From Physcomitrium patens (taxonomy: Eukaryota > Streptophyta > Bryopsida > Funariales > Funariaceae), in contig NC_037263.1 of assembly GCF_000002425.4 (NCBI RefSeq), forward strand, positions 4,681,199-4,745,198: a DNA stretch of 64,000 bases, in the 5' to 3' direction. Shown here in pieces: positions 1 to 11,983 of the stretch (positions within the stretch are counted from its first letter, which is position 1; each line of letters starts with the position of its first letter). The notes under the pieces were generated by a model. That model saw only the letters and a program-made list of their open reading frames with translations. It was not told the origin of the DNA and ran no database searches. The position numbers and the translations under genes are program-made.

Positions 1-262
1 GCTCCGATAGTTCGTCACAGCACGCAGTGCTGTCCCGACGCGGGCTCGGCTTGAACCTCGGCGGTTGCATCCCTCCGTCTTGAACTCCTTCCCCTTCCAC
101 GACGCCATAATGACGATTTTTCTTCGGAGATTCGCTCTGATTAACAGCGTCTTTCACTTGGTTGCGACAATCCTGGCTACTGACGCGACCACCAGAATAT
201 TTCTGAGTTGCGTCTAGTCGACCCGAGTAAGTTCCCTGAGGACTCAGCTGATATTTCCCCAT
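1..262 (-). CDS. 5' part of an unidentified protein-coding gene (runs off the window)
   Basis: Reading the minus strand from an ATG at 262, the frame stays open for 87 codons to the window edge. It begins MGKYQLSPQGTYSG and is rich in Ser, Gln, Lys and Arg, with a later PPRFKPSPRR stretch. The first in-frame stop upstream is 15 codons before this ATG, so this is the first possible Met. Base composition is much more GC-rich than the surrounding 25-30% GC DNA, as it is around the P450 gene, which supports real coding sequence. I recognise no domain; the composition suggests a disordered N-terminus. It could instead be an internal exon with the true start further upstream. Confidence 0.45.
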   Translation of the reverse strand, partial: MGKYQLSPQGTYSGRLDATQKYSGGRVSSQDCRNQVKDAVNQSESPKKNRHYGVVEGEGVQDGGMQPPRFKPSPRRDSTACCDELSE

Positions 263-1050
263 CGCTTCCACGCACCTGATCGAACAATTCTTCACGATAT
301 CCTTCTAGACATGCATGCGATCCCGAGTCCTTGACAGCAGATCCCCTGTACCATCTAAAGAATTATCACAGCACAATGCAGCTCCATATCCCAGAAACTC
401 TCCAAATGTGAGAAATACCCTTGCGTGCTCAGCAAACTCGTGTACATTGACTCACGACCATGTGAAAACATGCTCCCGACTCACAGGTCTCAAACAACCA
501 CTCATAGTCGACGACTCCACAGTCGCGTGAGAGCCTCAAGAAGGGCTGGTCATGGAATGAGAGCCCCGAAAGCCCCGAATACAATTTGACGCCTGCGTAA
601 ATTCTGTACTGGTGTCAACTTCGTCCTTTAAATGGAGTCCCGGGCTACCTGATCGGAAGGCTTTCCAGGATTGACCCAAATCACTTTGAACTGGAAGGAA
701 CCAGAAAGTGGATAATTCTTCACATGCCCCTGCCCTGGAAACCAGGCACCCATCTCTCTCTTGCCGACGGTTTCGTCTTCCGTCGATGCGTTTGGATCGT
801 CCAGCCTGCAGCGCTGCTCATCCCGCATAGCGAGGCCTCGCGTCGCGTCCTGCAATCGCAACCGTCTCTTGCTCTCGTAGCGTGTGTGAGTGAGAGTGTG
901 AGCATGAGTATGAGTGTATGTGTGAGTGTGCCGCAATGGAAGTCGAAAAAAATTTACTCACTCGCCACTCTTGCATCGTCTGCTGCAGTCTGCGAGGAAA
1001 ATGCTAAAACTGTCGTCTCGTTTACATAAATCCGGTGAAAAACCTGCACA
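263..1050 (-). promoter_or_regulatory. GC-richer upstream region of the minus-strand gene at 1-262
   Basis: This stretch continues the GC-rich composition and contains no convincing ORF. The short open frames in it overlap on both strands and have no family resemblance. A (GT/GA)n microsatellite lies at about 880-935, read as CA/CT on the minus strand; such pyrimidine-rich tracts are common in plant promoters and 5' leaders. I infer promoter plus 5' UTR from position only. AT-rich intergenic DNA begins sharply after about 1050. Confidence 0.3.
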
Positions 1051-2844
1051 TTCCTTACAGCTTCATTCCTCTAGATTTTAAGTGAATGCAATGCCATTGA
1101 AAGTGAATTGTCCTTTGGCCTTTCAGCTGTTCATTGTTTGGGGTTGTGCCTTTGGACTTGGAAGATTGTTGTTGGAGTATATTCTTTTTCCAACAGTTCA
1201 CCAAGTTTGTGATGGCATTTTTCTTTCATGTAAATCACTGCTATTCCGTGTTCTTAAAATGGTACATTTAATGTACTTGGGTGAAACTTTCTTCGTGGTG
1301 TTGTTGATTCTTCATTTGTGGCCTTTAAGATGATCTAAACTTGTAACTTGTGGGCTTTAAGTTGATTTTATTGTCATTTCAGATGACAATCAGATCTTAA
1401 TGTCATTTTAACGTTATTTTAATGTCCAAAACATTCCAACATTCCATAGTTGATAGCAAGGTGGCAACAAGTATAGTGCTGAAGGCAAAAAGGGGAAATT
1501 ATTATTCTATCTTCTATCTTACTCTTGCACCACCTTTTTCTTTAGCCTTGATAATGCATTTGTCCTTCATGGAGGAGTTGGTCAAGAGTTCTTTCCAATC
1601 GAACACTAGAATCCTTCCAAAAGCTTGTTCATTAGGTTGGTTCATTTTTCCCCAGTTTAGTTGTTTAGAATCTTGGTAACCATTTGTTGTCTTTTTATAC
1701 TTGTTTCTGTATCTGGGCACGCATCCATCAATTCAGTGCGGATTTCTATTTTTGGTGATGGATAAATAATTTCATTTCATAATTTTGTAAAATGAACTTT
1801 AACATATCTTTCAGTGCTATTTGATTTTGTGATTGCCTTCAAGTTTGTCATTCTCATTATTGCACAATAATTTAATCCATGATGGCTTTTTGTTTCAAAC
1901 ACGTATGTGTTTAGAAACCTTGAAAAAATATTATTGAGAAATTTATTCTCACAATTTTTACTTGAAACTGGTAGATAATTATAGAGGTACTAATTAAAAA
2001 TAAACTGCTATCTAAACTTTAAAACATTCTAAATCATTGTAAACTGATTAGTTTATTAGTACATTTCAATTATGTTGAAAACGTAGACTACTGATCTTTT
2101 TGTTCCATCTCTCTAAAATTGTTTTGACATTCAAATTCATTCATATTCTACTTTTGCATCATGAATTTGTGAAAAAAATATGATATGGTGCTTTTTCACC
2201 TGAATGGGTGTTGTTTAAAAGTTGAGATTTTTGGAAGTAGAAAAATAAAATATTTTTAACAAACTTTTCAAAATAAGGTATTTCTAAATATTTATTCATG
2301 AACAGGGTATTCTCTGTTTATGAAGAGGAATTAAAAGACAATGCATTCTAAGAAACTCTGTAAATTCTGCTCACAGGAATCCATATAAATTAGAAAACAT
2401 GAAATCATTTCATGATATATATATATATATATATATATATACGCATTAATTCAAATAAAACCGTTGCCAAGAACAAACAAGTAAACATATTCAAATTGTG
2501 TTTTTATAACTACTTAATAATAATTTCTAATTTCTAAATTTTGATTGTTCATTCTATATTTTTTATATTTTTTATTTTTTTCATGAAGAAATGAAGAAGA
2601 TAAAAACAATAAATAAATGATACTTACATATGTTTATATGCTTATAACCATTATTCTAATTTTTGCAAAGATTTCAATGATTTGTTAACATATATATATA
2701 TATCTTAAAGAAGAAGACCTAAAAGTCTTGTTTGCAAATTTTTCATACAAGTAATTTCTACTTGAAGTTTGTACAACTTTAAGATGTTTTGTATTTAGTT
2801 GTAAGTATTTTTGATATTTTGAAACATTTTGAAAAATCTTAGGA

Positions 2845-2885
<41 letters not shown>

Positions 2886-3030
2886 AATGAATGCAAAAAT
2901 CAAGAGTCATTTAAGTAATTAATTTCTACATTTTTCTATTTTTGTATTTCTTAAAAAATATTAAAAATCATGACATATATATATATATATTAACAATGGC
3001 TCATGTGAATGAGATATAAATGTATAGAAA
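1051..3030. other. AT-rich intergenic DNA with TA microsatellites
   Basis: No gene can be supported. The longest open frames are short, hydrophobic and AT-driven. Dinucleotide (TA)n runs lie at about 2415-2441, 2690-2703, 2849-2882 and 2975-2990. Confidence 0.6.
2849..2882. repeat. (AT)n microsatellite
   Basis: Uninterrupted AT dinucleotides of about 34 bp, the longest of four such runs in the 2.4-3.0 kb interval. Confidence 0.95.
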
Positions 3031-3032
3031 AA

Positions 3033-3243
3033 GGTATTGCGAATGCCACAGTTTTTGCTACAACCACCACAATTGGCTACTCTCTGAACATCCCTTTTTT
3101 TATTTTTTTAAAAATTCGTTATTCAAATTTAAAAATATTTCTATTATTTCTATTTCCCAAAATACTTTAAAAAAACACTTTAAATTTAAATAAAAATAAG
3201 TTGTGATGACAACAGCCAAAACTATGTTGGCATTAACAATACC
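3033..3243. repeat. Foldback (MITE-like) element
   Basis: An arm at about 3035-3075 containing GCCACAGTTTTTGCTACAAC is approximately the reverse complement of an arm at about 3200-3240 containing CAAAACTATGTTGGCATTA. They are separated by roughly 125 bp of AT-rich DNA. A single arm of the same family occurs at 6315-6360 (ACAAAAACTATGGTGGCATT). Imperfect long inverted arms plus a dispersed copy suggest a small DNA-transposon derivative. No target duplication was confirmed. Confidence 0.45.
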
Positions 3244-6200
3244 CACAAAATATCATCTATAAAAATAAAATAAAAAGTAATACTAACATCATGAGAATTA
3301 AACAATTGCTCACTGACACATCCAACTTCAAACAACGTGCAGTTTTGTAAATGGCATTAACTCTATGACAAAAGACAGTTGTGGATATAACCAACTTCAA
3401 TCCACACTCCACAACATGTATTCACATATGCACGTGTACACTGTAGTTCAAAACAGAGAGTAGTAAACCTTTCATCTTATTCCCCTCTCTTTTTATAATT
3501 AACTTAATTTGAATGTAATCCCAACTCCAACTTGTAATTAAACCCTAATCCACACCTCTTTTCCATTCAACAACTAATCTCAACATCAATTTATGGGTCA
3601 AGTGAAGATGAAATCAGAACAAGTTATGGATGAACGCGATCATTCATCAATAATAAATTTTCATCCTTTGAATGGATCCACGCAATAAATCCCCAAAGAC
3701 TGATCAAAAAGTGGTGATGCAGAATATTTCTATTGTTTTTTAACCATAAAAAGTAAATATTTGTATTTTTGTTTTAGCCATAATCAATAAAGTGGGACTT
3801 CCTTCGAAAACGGTTCGCACCCAAAAAGTTAATCTTGAGTGAATACGAAGCTTTTTTTATCGGATGGATGTTATTAATTTTTCAAATGTGGGATTCAGAT
3901 TTGGTAATTGGGATGCTTTTTCAATTTATGGGGATGCTGTTGCCATTAACACTGAGCTTGACATATTTAATGGACGCTTGGTTTGAAAGTTTAGGGTTTC
4001 TGGGCCTTCCGCGGTGCGGGGATAGGTACCCATGGTGGTAAGATTGGGAGTCCGTCGGCGCTCATAGGCGACTATTTCGAGACACAGTGGTTTGTAGTCG
4101 GCAAAATGGATCCAAGACTTTTTATTTTTATTTCTTTATATTAGTGTTGATGTTTTTTTTACAAAAAATTAGCTCAAGAATGAGTCTGTGTCCATGTTGG
4201 GTCTTTATTTGATATATTTTTGTGAGACGCAAATAAAAGGTCAAGAATTTTATGTAGGTCTCTTTAGAATTGGATTACAACAATGTCATCATATACATAT
4301 ATTTTAATGAAAACTAAATGTAATTTAAATAATCCAGAAAAACTAATGTATTCAATTTTTTGAAACATTTGCATGTTCTTGGATGTGTATAATTAGGAAA
4401 ATATCGAATTTCGAAGTAAAAACTTTACTTTTATAAATCGAAATATTTTCTTAAGGCCAAAACGTGGATGAATAATGAAGAAATTGTTAATTTGAATTTC
4501 AAGTATCAATTGTGGGTGGCATGTTATAGTTTGAAAATGACAACACTAAATGATATTAAATTCATAAAATCGAAATAATGCACATATTCCAAAAATAGTA
4601 AGCATTTATGTTGGCGATGCGTACTTGGAATGTACAAATGATCATGCTCTTTAAGACATTTTGTGTAAAGCAACCAATCAAACATGGCAAATAACGCATT
4701 CACCAAATATTGTGGTAAAATATGGATACTGAAAGTATCATTGCAAGATTTTATATGCAAATAAAATTAATATTTCTCTCATGTTTCAAAAACTATATTC
4801 TTGTTAAATAAAATAACTTTTCAGTTTCATTCAGAAGGTGTCTTCTGAAACTATATTTAGATTTCCATGCATAAAAACTTATCATGCTTTTTTCCGGTAC
4901 TAAAAATGTGTATTTCATAATGTGCACGTGTTTAATTATTTATTTTTTAGCAATAACTAATAATACAGAATTAACCAATTGTGTGCATGTTTTTTTTATT
5001 TGATTTTGTTCCCTGCATTCGTAGTTAAAAATTGAGTATCAAAAAAATTTATAACCATGTTTTTATACCACAAAAGTTTTGTATAATTGGCACCAAAGCT
5101 AAAATAATGAAGTTTTAAGTTAAAATACTTGAACAAATTTTTTTCTTTTATTTTTCTTCTATTTTTTTCGTCTTATTGGTAATTAGGTTTCATGTTGACA
5201 TGAATGAATAAAATATCATTGAAGCCATTAGATGATTAATTACTCTACTGAATAAGTTTTAGAAAATGATATTTATTCATGAATCAATCAAATAACAGTA
5301 GAATTAACAATGAATGATGAAATCAAAAACTAGGTTTGTATTTTGTGTTTGCTTTGAAACGTATACACCAAATGGGTGAGGGAGATTTCGATTTGAAAAC
5401 AACAAAACACAAAAAAAACATATATTACTAAAATTAACAAAATTTTATATGTTAAAGGTACAATGTCAATAACGTTGTCATTACATTATAAACCACATGT
5501 GTTTACATATGTTTTTCTCTGCTAAAAACATCAGACCTTCCAAAAAATAATTAATTCATTTGTTGTAAAGATTCAAATAATATCTGTACAATAAATATGT
5601 TTATATGTTGCCAATACTATTATTTTCCTTATTTAAGAGGATTTGAAAGCATGGAGAATGTTCTATGCTTTCTTAAACTTGAATGGAATATCGAATGTTT
5701 TAAAAAAAAAGCTCTTGCTGCCAAATTTATAAAACATTGAAAAATCATCAGCTATACTCAATAACCCAAGTAAAATTCAAATCAACTTTATCGACTTATT
5801 TTTAAGTGATCAAATAGCAAGTGATTTCTTTTACATATTATGTAGATGAGATTTATTTAAAATATTTTGTCTTCCCATTTGATATTTATTTAAACCTAAT
5901 AATTAATAAATTCCATAACAATTCTTTACATATCATGTTCAAAGTTATTGGTTTAAAAAGTAAAAAAATAATCGTGTTCAAACCAACCTAATGTAGCTTT
6001 ATTTTAAATAAATGAGTATCTGGTTTATTTTTTATTTTTTAAAAAAACTTTATGCAGCCATGTGATACTAACTATTAAAAGGTATTTGAGTTTGGTGATT
6101 TTCTTTTATTGTTATAGCATTGTTTACTGCCATGGTTTACCTTTTTTTTACTATCTTTGAACTATTTTTAAAAAACTTAATCAAACTAGTATATATAATA

Positions 6201-6430
6201 TTACCTTGAAGTTGATTATATATTGCAACATATCCATATATAAAGTCAAGTGTTTTCCAAGATATTTGGTTGGGATGGCAATAACAAAAAGTGTATTGTC
6301 ATGTGATGGATAGGAATTTGTGGTGGCCACAACAAAAACTATGGTGGCATTAGCAACATCCCATATCAAATGTTGAGTGGAATTCTCTACATATAAAGAT
6401 GTAGAATTTGTGTATAAATATTCTTTATAC
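3244..6430. other. AT-rich intergenic stretch, no supported gene
   Basis: Apart from the exon-like spot near 3970-4036 and the single foldback arm at 6315-6360, I see no coding signal, RNA gene or element ends. Open frames here are short and unrelated to known families. Confidence 0.5.
3970..4036 (+). other. Possible exon with a splice donor
   Basis: A local GC-rich island (about 3960-4110) in AT-rich DNA carries an ATG followed by a short open frame (MDAWFESLGFLGLPRCG...). It runs into a good plant donor, GTG followed by GTAAGA, at about 4037. There is no continuation I can pair with it except possibly the exon-like segment at 7803-7889. It may be chance or the remnant of a gene broken by insertions. 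Confidence 0.15.
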
Positions 6431-6434
6431 AAAT

Positions 6435-6468
<34 letters not shown>
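6435..6468. repeat. (TC)n(TA)n compound microsatellite
   Basis: About nine TC dinucleotides are followed by eight TA dinucleotides, at the sharp border where AT-rich DNA gives way to a GC-richer block. Confidence 0.9.
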
Positions 6469-6489
6469 GTATACGACCAGTCGTTACAC

Positions 6490-7290
6490 ATGCATATACA
6501 CATACATACACGGACTCGTATACCGCAGGATCTCGTCAGCTCGAGAGGGCAAGCGCGCGACACTGAGTGCCTCGTCGTTGCCGTGGAGCGAAGCCAGACG
6601 TGCGATGCGAAGGCCGATCTCGCGTCACGCAGATTGGGTCCGCCTGGTAAAAATATACTCTACTACTGCAATTCAGATCCTCCACAAATGCTCGGCTGCC
6701 GAGTACCATAGTAACGGCTGGAACGCTTAAAAGGATCAAGACGGCGATTCAGGTAGGGAGAGAGCGGAGCAATACTTGTGGTGGTCGAAGCGGGATCCTG
6801 TCCGCGATCCTAGTCTCTCTTCCCTCTCTTTTACTTAAATGCTACCTCAGTTAACGCTGGCTTTGTTCGCACCTTTTGGTTTTATTTAGCCGCAACCTCG
6901 GAGGATTGTTCGTGCCGTCCTTTCTCCGGGGGCTAGCTTAGCTTACGGGTGTTGTACAGCCTTGCCGGGCTGTTCGTGTCAGCGATTGACTCGGCTTATC
7001 CTCACTGACGTTTGAAATATCTGGACCTGTCTGGGCGAGGAACCAGAATCTGGAGTTCCAATGGGTTTCATGTCCAGTTGATTCCTTCCAGGACTTTGCT
7101 GATCTGTTGGGTTCGGCGACGGATGCGTTGTGCGTTTTCCTCGTCAGGTTTCGGTCCGAGAGCTGAACCGCGGAACCTTCATCGGCAGATGAATGTGTCG
7201 CCGAGCAGAGTCTGCCAGGCTTTGAGAGGACCATCAGGTTGCTGTTGCTTTGTATGCTACCTGGGCTCATTTGGGATATGTTTATAAAAA
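6490..7290. other. GC-rich island, possibly exonic or promoter, unidentified
   Basis: About 800 bp of clearly higher GC than the flanks, resembling the composition around 1-1050 and the P450 gene. Open frames exist on both strands (minus 7270-6938, 110 codons; plus 7012-7287, 91 codons), but they overlap each other, so at most one is real. Neither resembles a family I know. I checked for 5S rRNA, U-snRNA and tRNA box sequences and saw none. It could be a 5' UTR or promoter island, the remains of a gene, or an old retroposed fragment. Confidence 0.3.
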
Positions 7291-7726
7291 TATTACAAAT
7301 GTTGATGCAGATGTAACAATTGGATGCAATTTTTATTTATTGTTTATTATTTATTTTTAAATTCAAATTTTTTGGACACAACATAGACTCTTTTCTTCTT
7401 TTTTTTTTTCAGAAGTTTTCGTAACATGGAATATTTTTATTTTAAAAGAGATGTTTTAGAAAGATACACAATGTAGGTAGGTGACATATATGGAATAACC
7501 AAAAAGATCACAATAAAATAATGTGAAAAGTCATTCAAGACAAAGGAAGTGGTATCCTTTTGATGATTGGTGAATTTTTTTGAATGCATTGTCTCCTAGA
7601 ATACAGCTAGGACAAGACTACTACAACGCATTTTGGGACAGCCCAGAATATGAGTGAATCTTTCTCTGGAGTTAGCTACTTGATTCTTCTTTAAAACAGA
7701 ATTCATGCAAAAAGAAACAGGATACT

Positions 7727-7929
7727 TTTATTCCACTGTGGGCATAGTCTTCGAGGAGCAATAAGACTTGTCAATTTTCAGTTTAGTACAGTTTATTTGC
7801 AGATTCGTGAAACAACTAGCAGCATCATCGTCGAACCGACTGCTGAGGGAGTTATCATCCTCACTTACAGCACTGGTCTGACGCTTATCGTAAGTCTTGC
7901 CCTTCTCAATCAGGCATATTTACTGCAAA
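7727..7929 (-). CDS. Candidate terminal exon of an unidentified gene (alternative plus-strand exon 7803-7889)
   Basis: On the minus strand a frame of about 60 codons ends at a TAA near 7727. It contains an acidic, Ser-rich stretch (SAVSEDDNSLSSRFDDDAAS) followed by Cys- and Lys-rich sequence. A TTTGCAG acceptor-like site lies just upstream at about 7930, but the codon directly after it would be TAA, so the junction must differ. On the plus strand the same DNA shows TTTGCAG, an 87-bp open segment (IRETTSSIIVEPTAEG...) and GTAAGT, which also looks like a perfect internal exon. The two readings exclude each other. GC content is raised relative to the surroundings. Confidence 0.25.
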
Positions 7930-8041
7930 GTTAACAACAATAGGTTGTCAATTAGGTTTGAGATATTTGATGGAGGTTTAAGATATTGCTCAATCTCGGA
8001 GCTGGCCTAATTGCATGGATGTTGCATGAATAAGTTCATTT

Positions 8042-8400
8042 GACTTACTACATGTGAATGTAAAACAGAACTAACACATATATAGACCAGTGAAAATATT
8101 GGAATGGTTAATTCTTTAAAGTGAGAATCCTTGCCATTGTCATGGAAAATATGTTGTTTAGAATTCAGACTATCAATTCAAATAAAACATCCTTCAAGTG
8201 AGAGTAGAGCAAGGCATGGCTCATTTCACACCCTTCAAGCTATTTACGCATTTTCTGGTGATTGCTCATTGGCTATAAACATCTATATACTTGGGCTTCC
8301 TAATAATTGCTACATAGAAGGAAGTAAATTGAGTGTAAAACATATTGATTTTGTGAATGTTAGAATATTTTAGTGCAAATATATATACTAATCAAAACAA
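8042..8400 (+). mobile_element. Ty1/copia LTR fragment
   Basis: Positions 8050-8100 (CATGTGAATGTAAAACAGAA and onward) match the start of the copia LTR at 45260-45310 with few differences. The match fades downstream; further shared words near TTTCACACCC suggest that a longer, diverged LTR copy continues. No coding part or partner LTR is seen nearby. Confidence 0.45.
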
Positions 8401-9514
8401 ATGAAATAAAGCAAAATCAACATGAGATATTATATGATTTCTAACTAGAAAAACTAATCGCAAGAAGAAACTTTAGAATTGGTTTTAGTAACCATTTTAA
8501 ATCTTTAGAATTGATTCAAAATAATTTTGCAAAAGATCATCCAAAAATTGTTTTGAATCAATAATAGAAAATATGACAACAAATCTTAAATTTGGTTGAA
8601 AATAAAGATAGAGAATGTTACTATTTCTAGTAATAGTTCCAACCTCTTTTTCTAAGATTTTGATGTGTAACATAGCTACAAAATATATTGACAACATGCC
8701 ATATTTATCTCCAAGTTTTTTTCAAAATGCATGAAAAGACCTTGTAACTCGTTCCAATATGCTTTCTTTAAATATCTTCTATCTATTTCTAAAGAAGGTT
8801 GTTTTAATCAAAGACCAAATATGGAATCCAAAGAATAGAAGTTTTTAAAGATTTTTGTAATCTATTTCTTAGTGGGATAATTCTATATGTAAAAAAAAAT
8901 CAATAGACTTAATAATAATATTTATGGATGCTCTATTATTCAATCTTGTTTTCAATGAAATTTTTTGTTTTATTATTTTCATCAAAACTTTTGATGAAAA
9001 TAATAATGAGTGAGTCAAAAGCTAATATGATATCTTTTTTTGAAGTAGAAGAGTATCATAAATATACTATACATGAGATTAAATAAAAAGTTGAACTAAA
9101 AAGTTTCAACTTAAAAGCTAATAAGTACTCAATTAAATCAAATGAGTAGAAGATCAACACCAAGATGGTGAACTAAAGCTCTAAGAGATGCGTTGTTCAG
9201 ATTGAAGATCTCATCAACATCAATTCTTATATATACTAGGTTTTAAGAAACTTTTCTAAAAGTAATCATATTGCTGAGAGATAAATGAATCTTAACAAAC
9301 ACCTTAAGAAGTTTCTATATTGCTTGAAGATGAAATAAGCCTTGAAAGCTTCTCGAATAACTTCTTAAGTATTCTTAGAATTTTTTAGAATCTACTAACA
9401 TATTCTAAAAATCATCTAGAAACTTTTAAAAATATCTTAAGAGTCTTTCTAAAATATTTTTCAATCTTTTAGAATCTAACAAAATATTCTAAAAATATTC
9501 CTAGAGTCTTCTTT
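8401..9514. other. AT-rich spacer with short tandem-like motifs
   Basis: No gene. Between 9360 and 9510 the motif TTCTAAAAAT / TTTTAGAATCTA recurs several times in imperfect form, like a decayed tandem repeat next to the LTR start. Confidence 0.4.
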
Positions 9515-10079
9515 TGCCATGGACATATACATATAAGCTAGTAATTACTTATATAAATAGGTAGAAGAAGATATAAATAAGTTAATTCTGTGATATCTTC
9601 TAAAAAAGCTTCCTAGAAGCTTCACAGATGCTATTTTGACTTTATAGGTATCCATTGTTGACTTTTAGATTAGAAACTTGATCAACAAGTTAATCATGTG
9701 CCACACATGTTGGTAGCTTGAAGAACAAGCTAATTATGTGGTACATACATAGGAAAATTTACCTTGTAAGTCAAGGCATGTGTCCTACAAAGTCAATACA
9801 TATTGGAGGTCCTATAGAACATCACCACGAAGCCCTCAGTTAGATAGTTTATATAGAGATAAGAAAGAAGCCTTCTTCACTTTTGTCAATTTATTTCTTG
9901 CTTCTGGTCTAAATTCAAGAGTCTCAAGTTTTCTTGTCTTTTTGACAATAAGCCATTTTAGTCCCTTTTCAATATACACACTTCTTTATTTCTATTTTGT
10001 AACTTTCTCTTTAATATAGATTTCATTGGTTTATGTATCATCTTCCCATTTATGTCCTTGATAGATTGACAAGAGTACA
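9515..10079 (+). repeat. 5' LTR of chromovirus copy 1
   Basis: Starts TGCCATGGACATATACATAT and ends ..AAGAGTACA directly before the PBS. It aligns along its length with LTRs at 16047, 33211, 42485 and 62105 (shared words GGTTAGAAACTTGGTCAACA-like, CTTCTTCACTCTTGTCAA-like). Length is about 565 bp. Confidence 0.85.
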
Positions 10080-10096
10080 TTTATAATATCAGAGCT
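10080..10096 (+). other. Primer binding site of chromovirus copy 1
   Basis: TTTATAATATCAGAGCTTT follows the LTR. It is a degenerate form of TGGTATCAGAGC, the usual plant PBS complementary to initiator tRNA-Met. Confidence 0.7.
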
Positions 10097-10269
10097 TTGT
10101 GTTGTCTTGATTAAGAGAGGATTATCCCTTTTTCATGATAAAACATAAACATATTAGAAGTTACGGATTATCCTCTTTTAAACTGATATTGTTTTTAGTA
10201 TTTTTTTTGTCCTCAAGTCCTTTCTTCTACTTATCTTGAGTGACATTAGATATTTTTTTGAATATTATT

Positions 10270-10830
10270 ATGACAGAGCTTGTTGAAATGAAGAGTGCAA
10301 TGACACAAATGTAAGAGCAATTGAAGAAATTGATGCTTGCGATGCATCAATTTAGCTTACCACCACAAGGATCAATAAGAATGGTGAGAAGTGAGGATAT
10401 AGAGATGATTAGAGCTGCTTCAACATCTGTACCAAATCATGTCCTTTCACCCATAGTGGAACATCCTTCAAGTGTTAAAAAACCAAGAATTGCTCTGCCC
10501 AAGAAGTTTGATGGTATAAGATCCAAATTTTGAGGATTTATCAATCAAGTACAACTTGTGATTGAACTTCAACCTCAAAGCTATCCAACTCCAAGATCAC
10601 AAGTTAAATTTATTGGTACACTTCTTTCAGGTTTAGCACTATCATGGTTTTTATCTTTTTTTGAATGATGAGATCCAATATTGAATAATCTAGAGGCATT
10701 TTTGGCAGAATTTTGGTCCATGTATGGAGAACATGATATAACTTGTGTTACAACCAATAAGATTTGTATTTTGTGACAAAGCAATCGATCTATAACATTA
10801 TATGCTTCACAGTTTTGACATTTAGATTCT
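10270..10830 (+). pseudogene. gag: gag remnant (retrotransposon Gag capsid) of chromovirus copy 1
   Basis: From ATG at 10270 the frame reads through a Lys/Met-rich start, then a capsid-type region with PKKFDG, followed by VKFIGTLLSGLALSWF (compare the usual GxAxxWF/W motif of plant gypsy Gag) and FLAEFWSMYGEHD. An in-frame TAA at codon 15, a TGA after SKF at 10531 and further stops and shifts kill it. The zinc knuckle is missing because unit B replaces everything after about 10835. The counterpart at 62680-63560 preserves the downstream part. Confidence 0.75.
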
Positions 10831-10837
10831 ATTATTT

Positions 10838-11983
10838 TTTTTTGAAATGCTATAAGTAAAAAGATAAACTCAAAATAAAATTTCTTAAATCCACTCTCTT
10901 TAAATTAATCTATTTAACCATTCTAACATATACCAAGACTTATGAACATATTATATGTTCTAATCAATTTTTACATACCATAAGCTTTTACAGTATGATA
11001 ACATGAATCATTGATGTACTTCTAACATCTATCACAACATATTTGAACTTTAAAATCACTATGGATCTTAAGATATCACCAAAACTCTAATAGTAGCTTC
11101 AAACTCTAGTTTTTATACACTCACATGTAATTTTCTTCATTACTCACTAACTAAGCACTTAAATACTACAAACTTTGTATGTATAGCTTTTTAGCACAAT
11201 ATTCTATCTTTTTTAAAATATTAAGTAAAAAATTCTTCCAAAAACTCAAGATATGGCTCCAATCATTACTATGAACAAAATCACTTACTTACTGCCTTTG
11301 AGTTGGATGCATTGACTTTAACTCTCAATAACTTCTTCATCTGAGCTCTAAATTCATCAAATAGTATATAAAAAATGTAGTAAAAAAAGTGCTCTATTAA
11401 AACCCAGTTGCTGATCCTTTGTTGCTCTCTATAAACATATGTCATGTCCTAAAGAGTGACAGTAGGTATGAAATCGACACCTTAACTTTGAGTGCCAATA
11501 ACTCTTTCATAAAAACTCCAAATTACACAAATTTTGCATCCATTTGATATGCAAAAACCTAAACTTTATGATCCTAGCCTCCAAAGATCAAATGACTTCA
11601 AAAAAAGAACCCTAATTCCTAGTCAGGCCTGGGTAGCCTCCTTGAAGTCCATTAGACATGGCCTTTGACCAATAGGAATGAAGATCTCCATTCCTTGCCT
11701 TCATCTTACCATGCCTTGCTTTCATCCCTCTCAATAAGCTTCCTACTAGTTAAGACTTTCTTCTTTAGGGTCTAATCTCCTATCAAGGCTTTATATTAAA
11801 GATTTGGTGCTATAATTTATTTAAATGGTATAATCAAAAAAGATAAAACTCAATATAAAGTTTCTTAAATCTACTCTCTTTAAATAAATCTATTAACTAT
11901 TCTAACACATACCAAGACTTATGAACATATTATATGTTCTAAGTAATTTTTACATACTATAAATATTTACAATATGATACAGT
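10838..11983. repeat. Unit B, unclassified dispersed repeat (copy 1)
   Basis: About 1.15 kb that aligns with 29085-30067 over its body (shared words such as CCAAAGATATCACCAAAA-like, TTCTAATAGTAGCTTCAAAC and GCATGGCCTTTGA). This copy carries a direct repeat of about 150 bp at both ends (about 10845-11003 and 11835-11983, each ending TTTACARTATGATA), so it looks like a tail-body-tail arrangement. It encodes nothing. It may be an LTR or tandem unit of an unseen element; it replaces the middle of a chromovirus. Confidence 0.7.

Noticed and set aside
724..1029. Plus- and minus-strand frames of about 100 codons
   Set aside because: They overlap on opposite strands and include a GT microsatellite; more likely a 5' region of the gene at 1-262.
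1082..1679. Two hydrophobic plus-strand frames
   Set aside because: AT-rich chance frames with no homology, splice context or composition shift.
6490..7290. 5S rRNA, snRNA or tRNA gene in the GC-rich island
   Set aside because: No conserved box sequences of these RNAs could be found on either strand.
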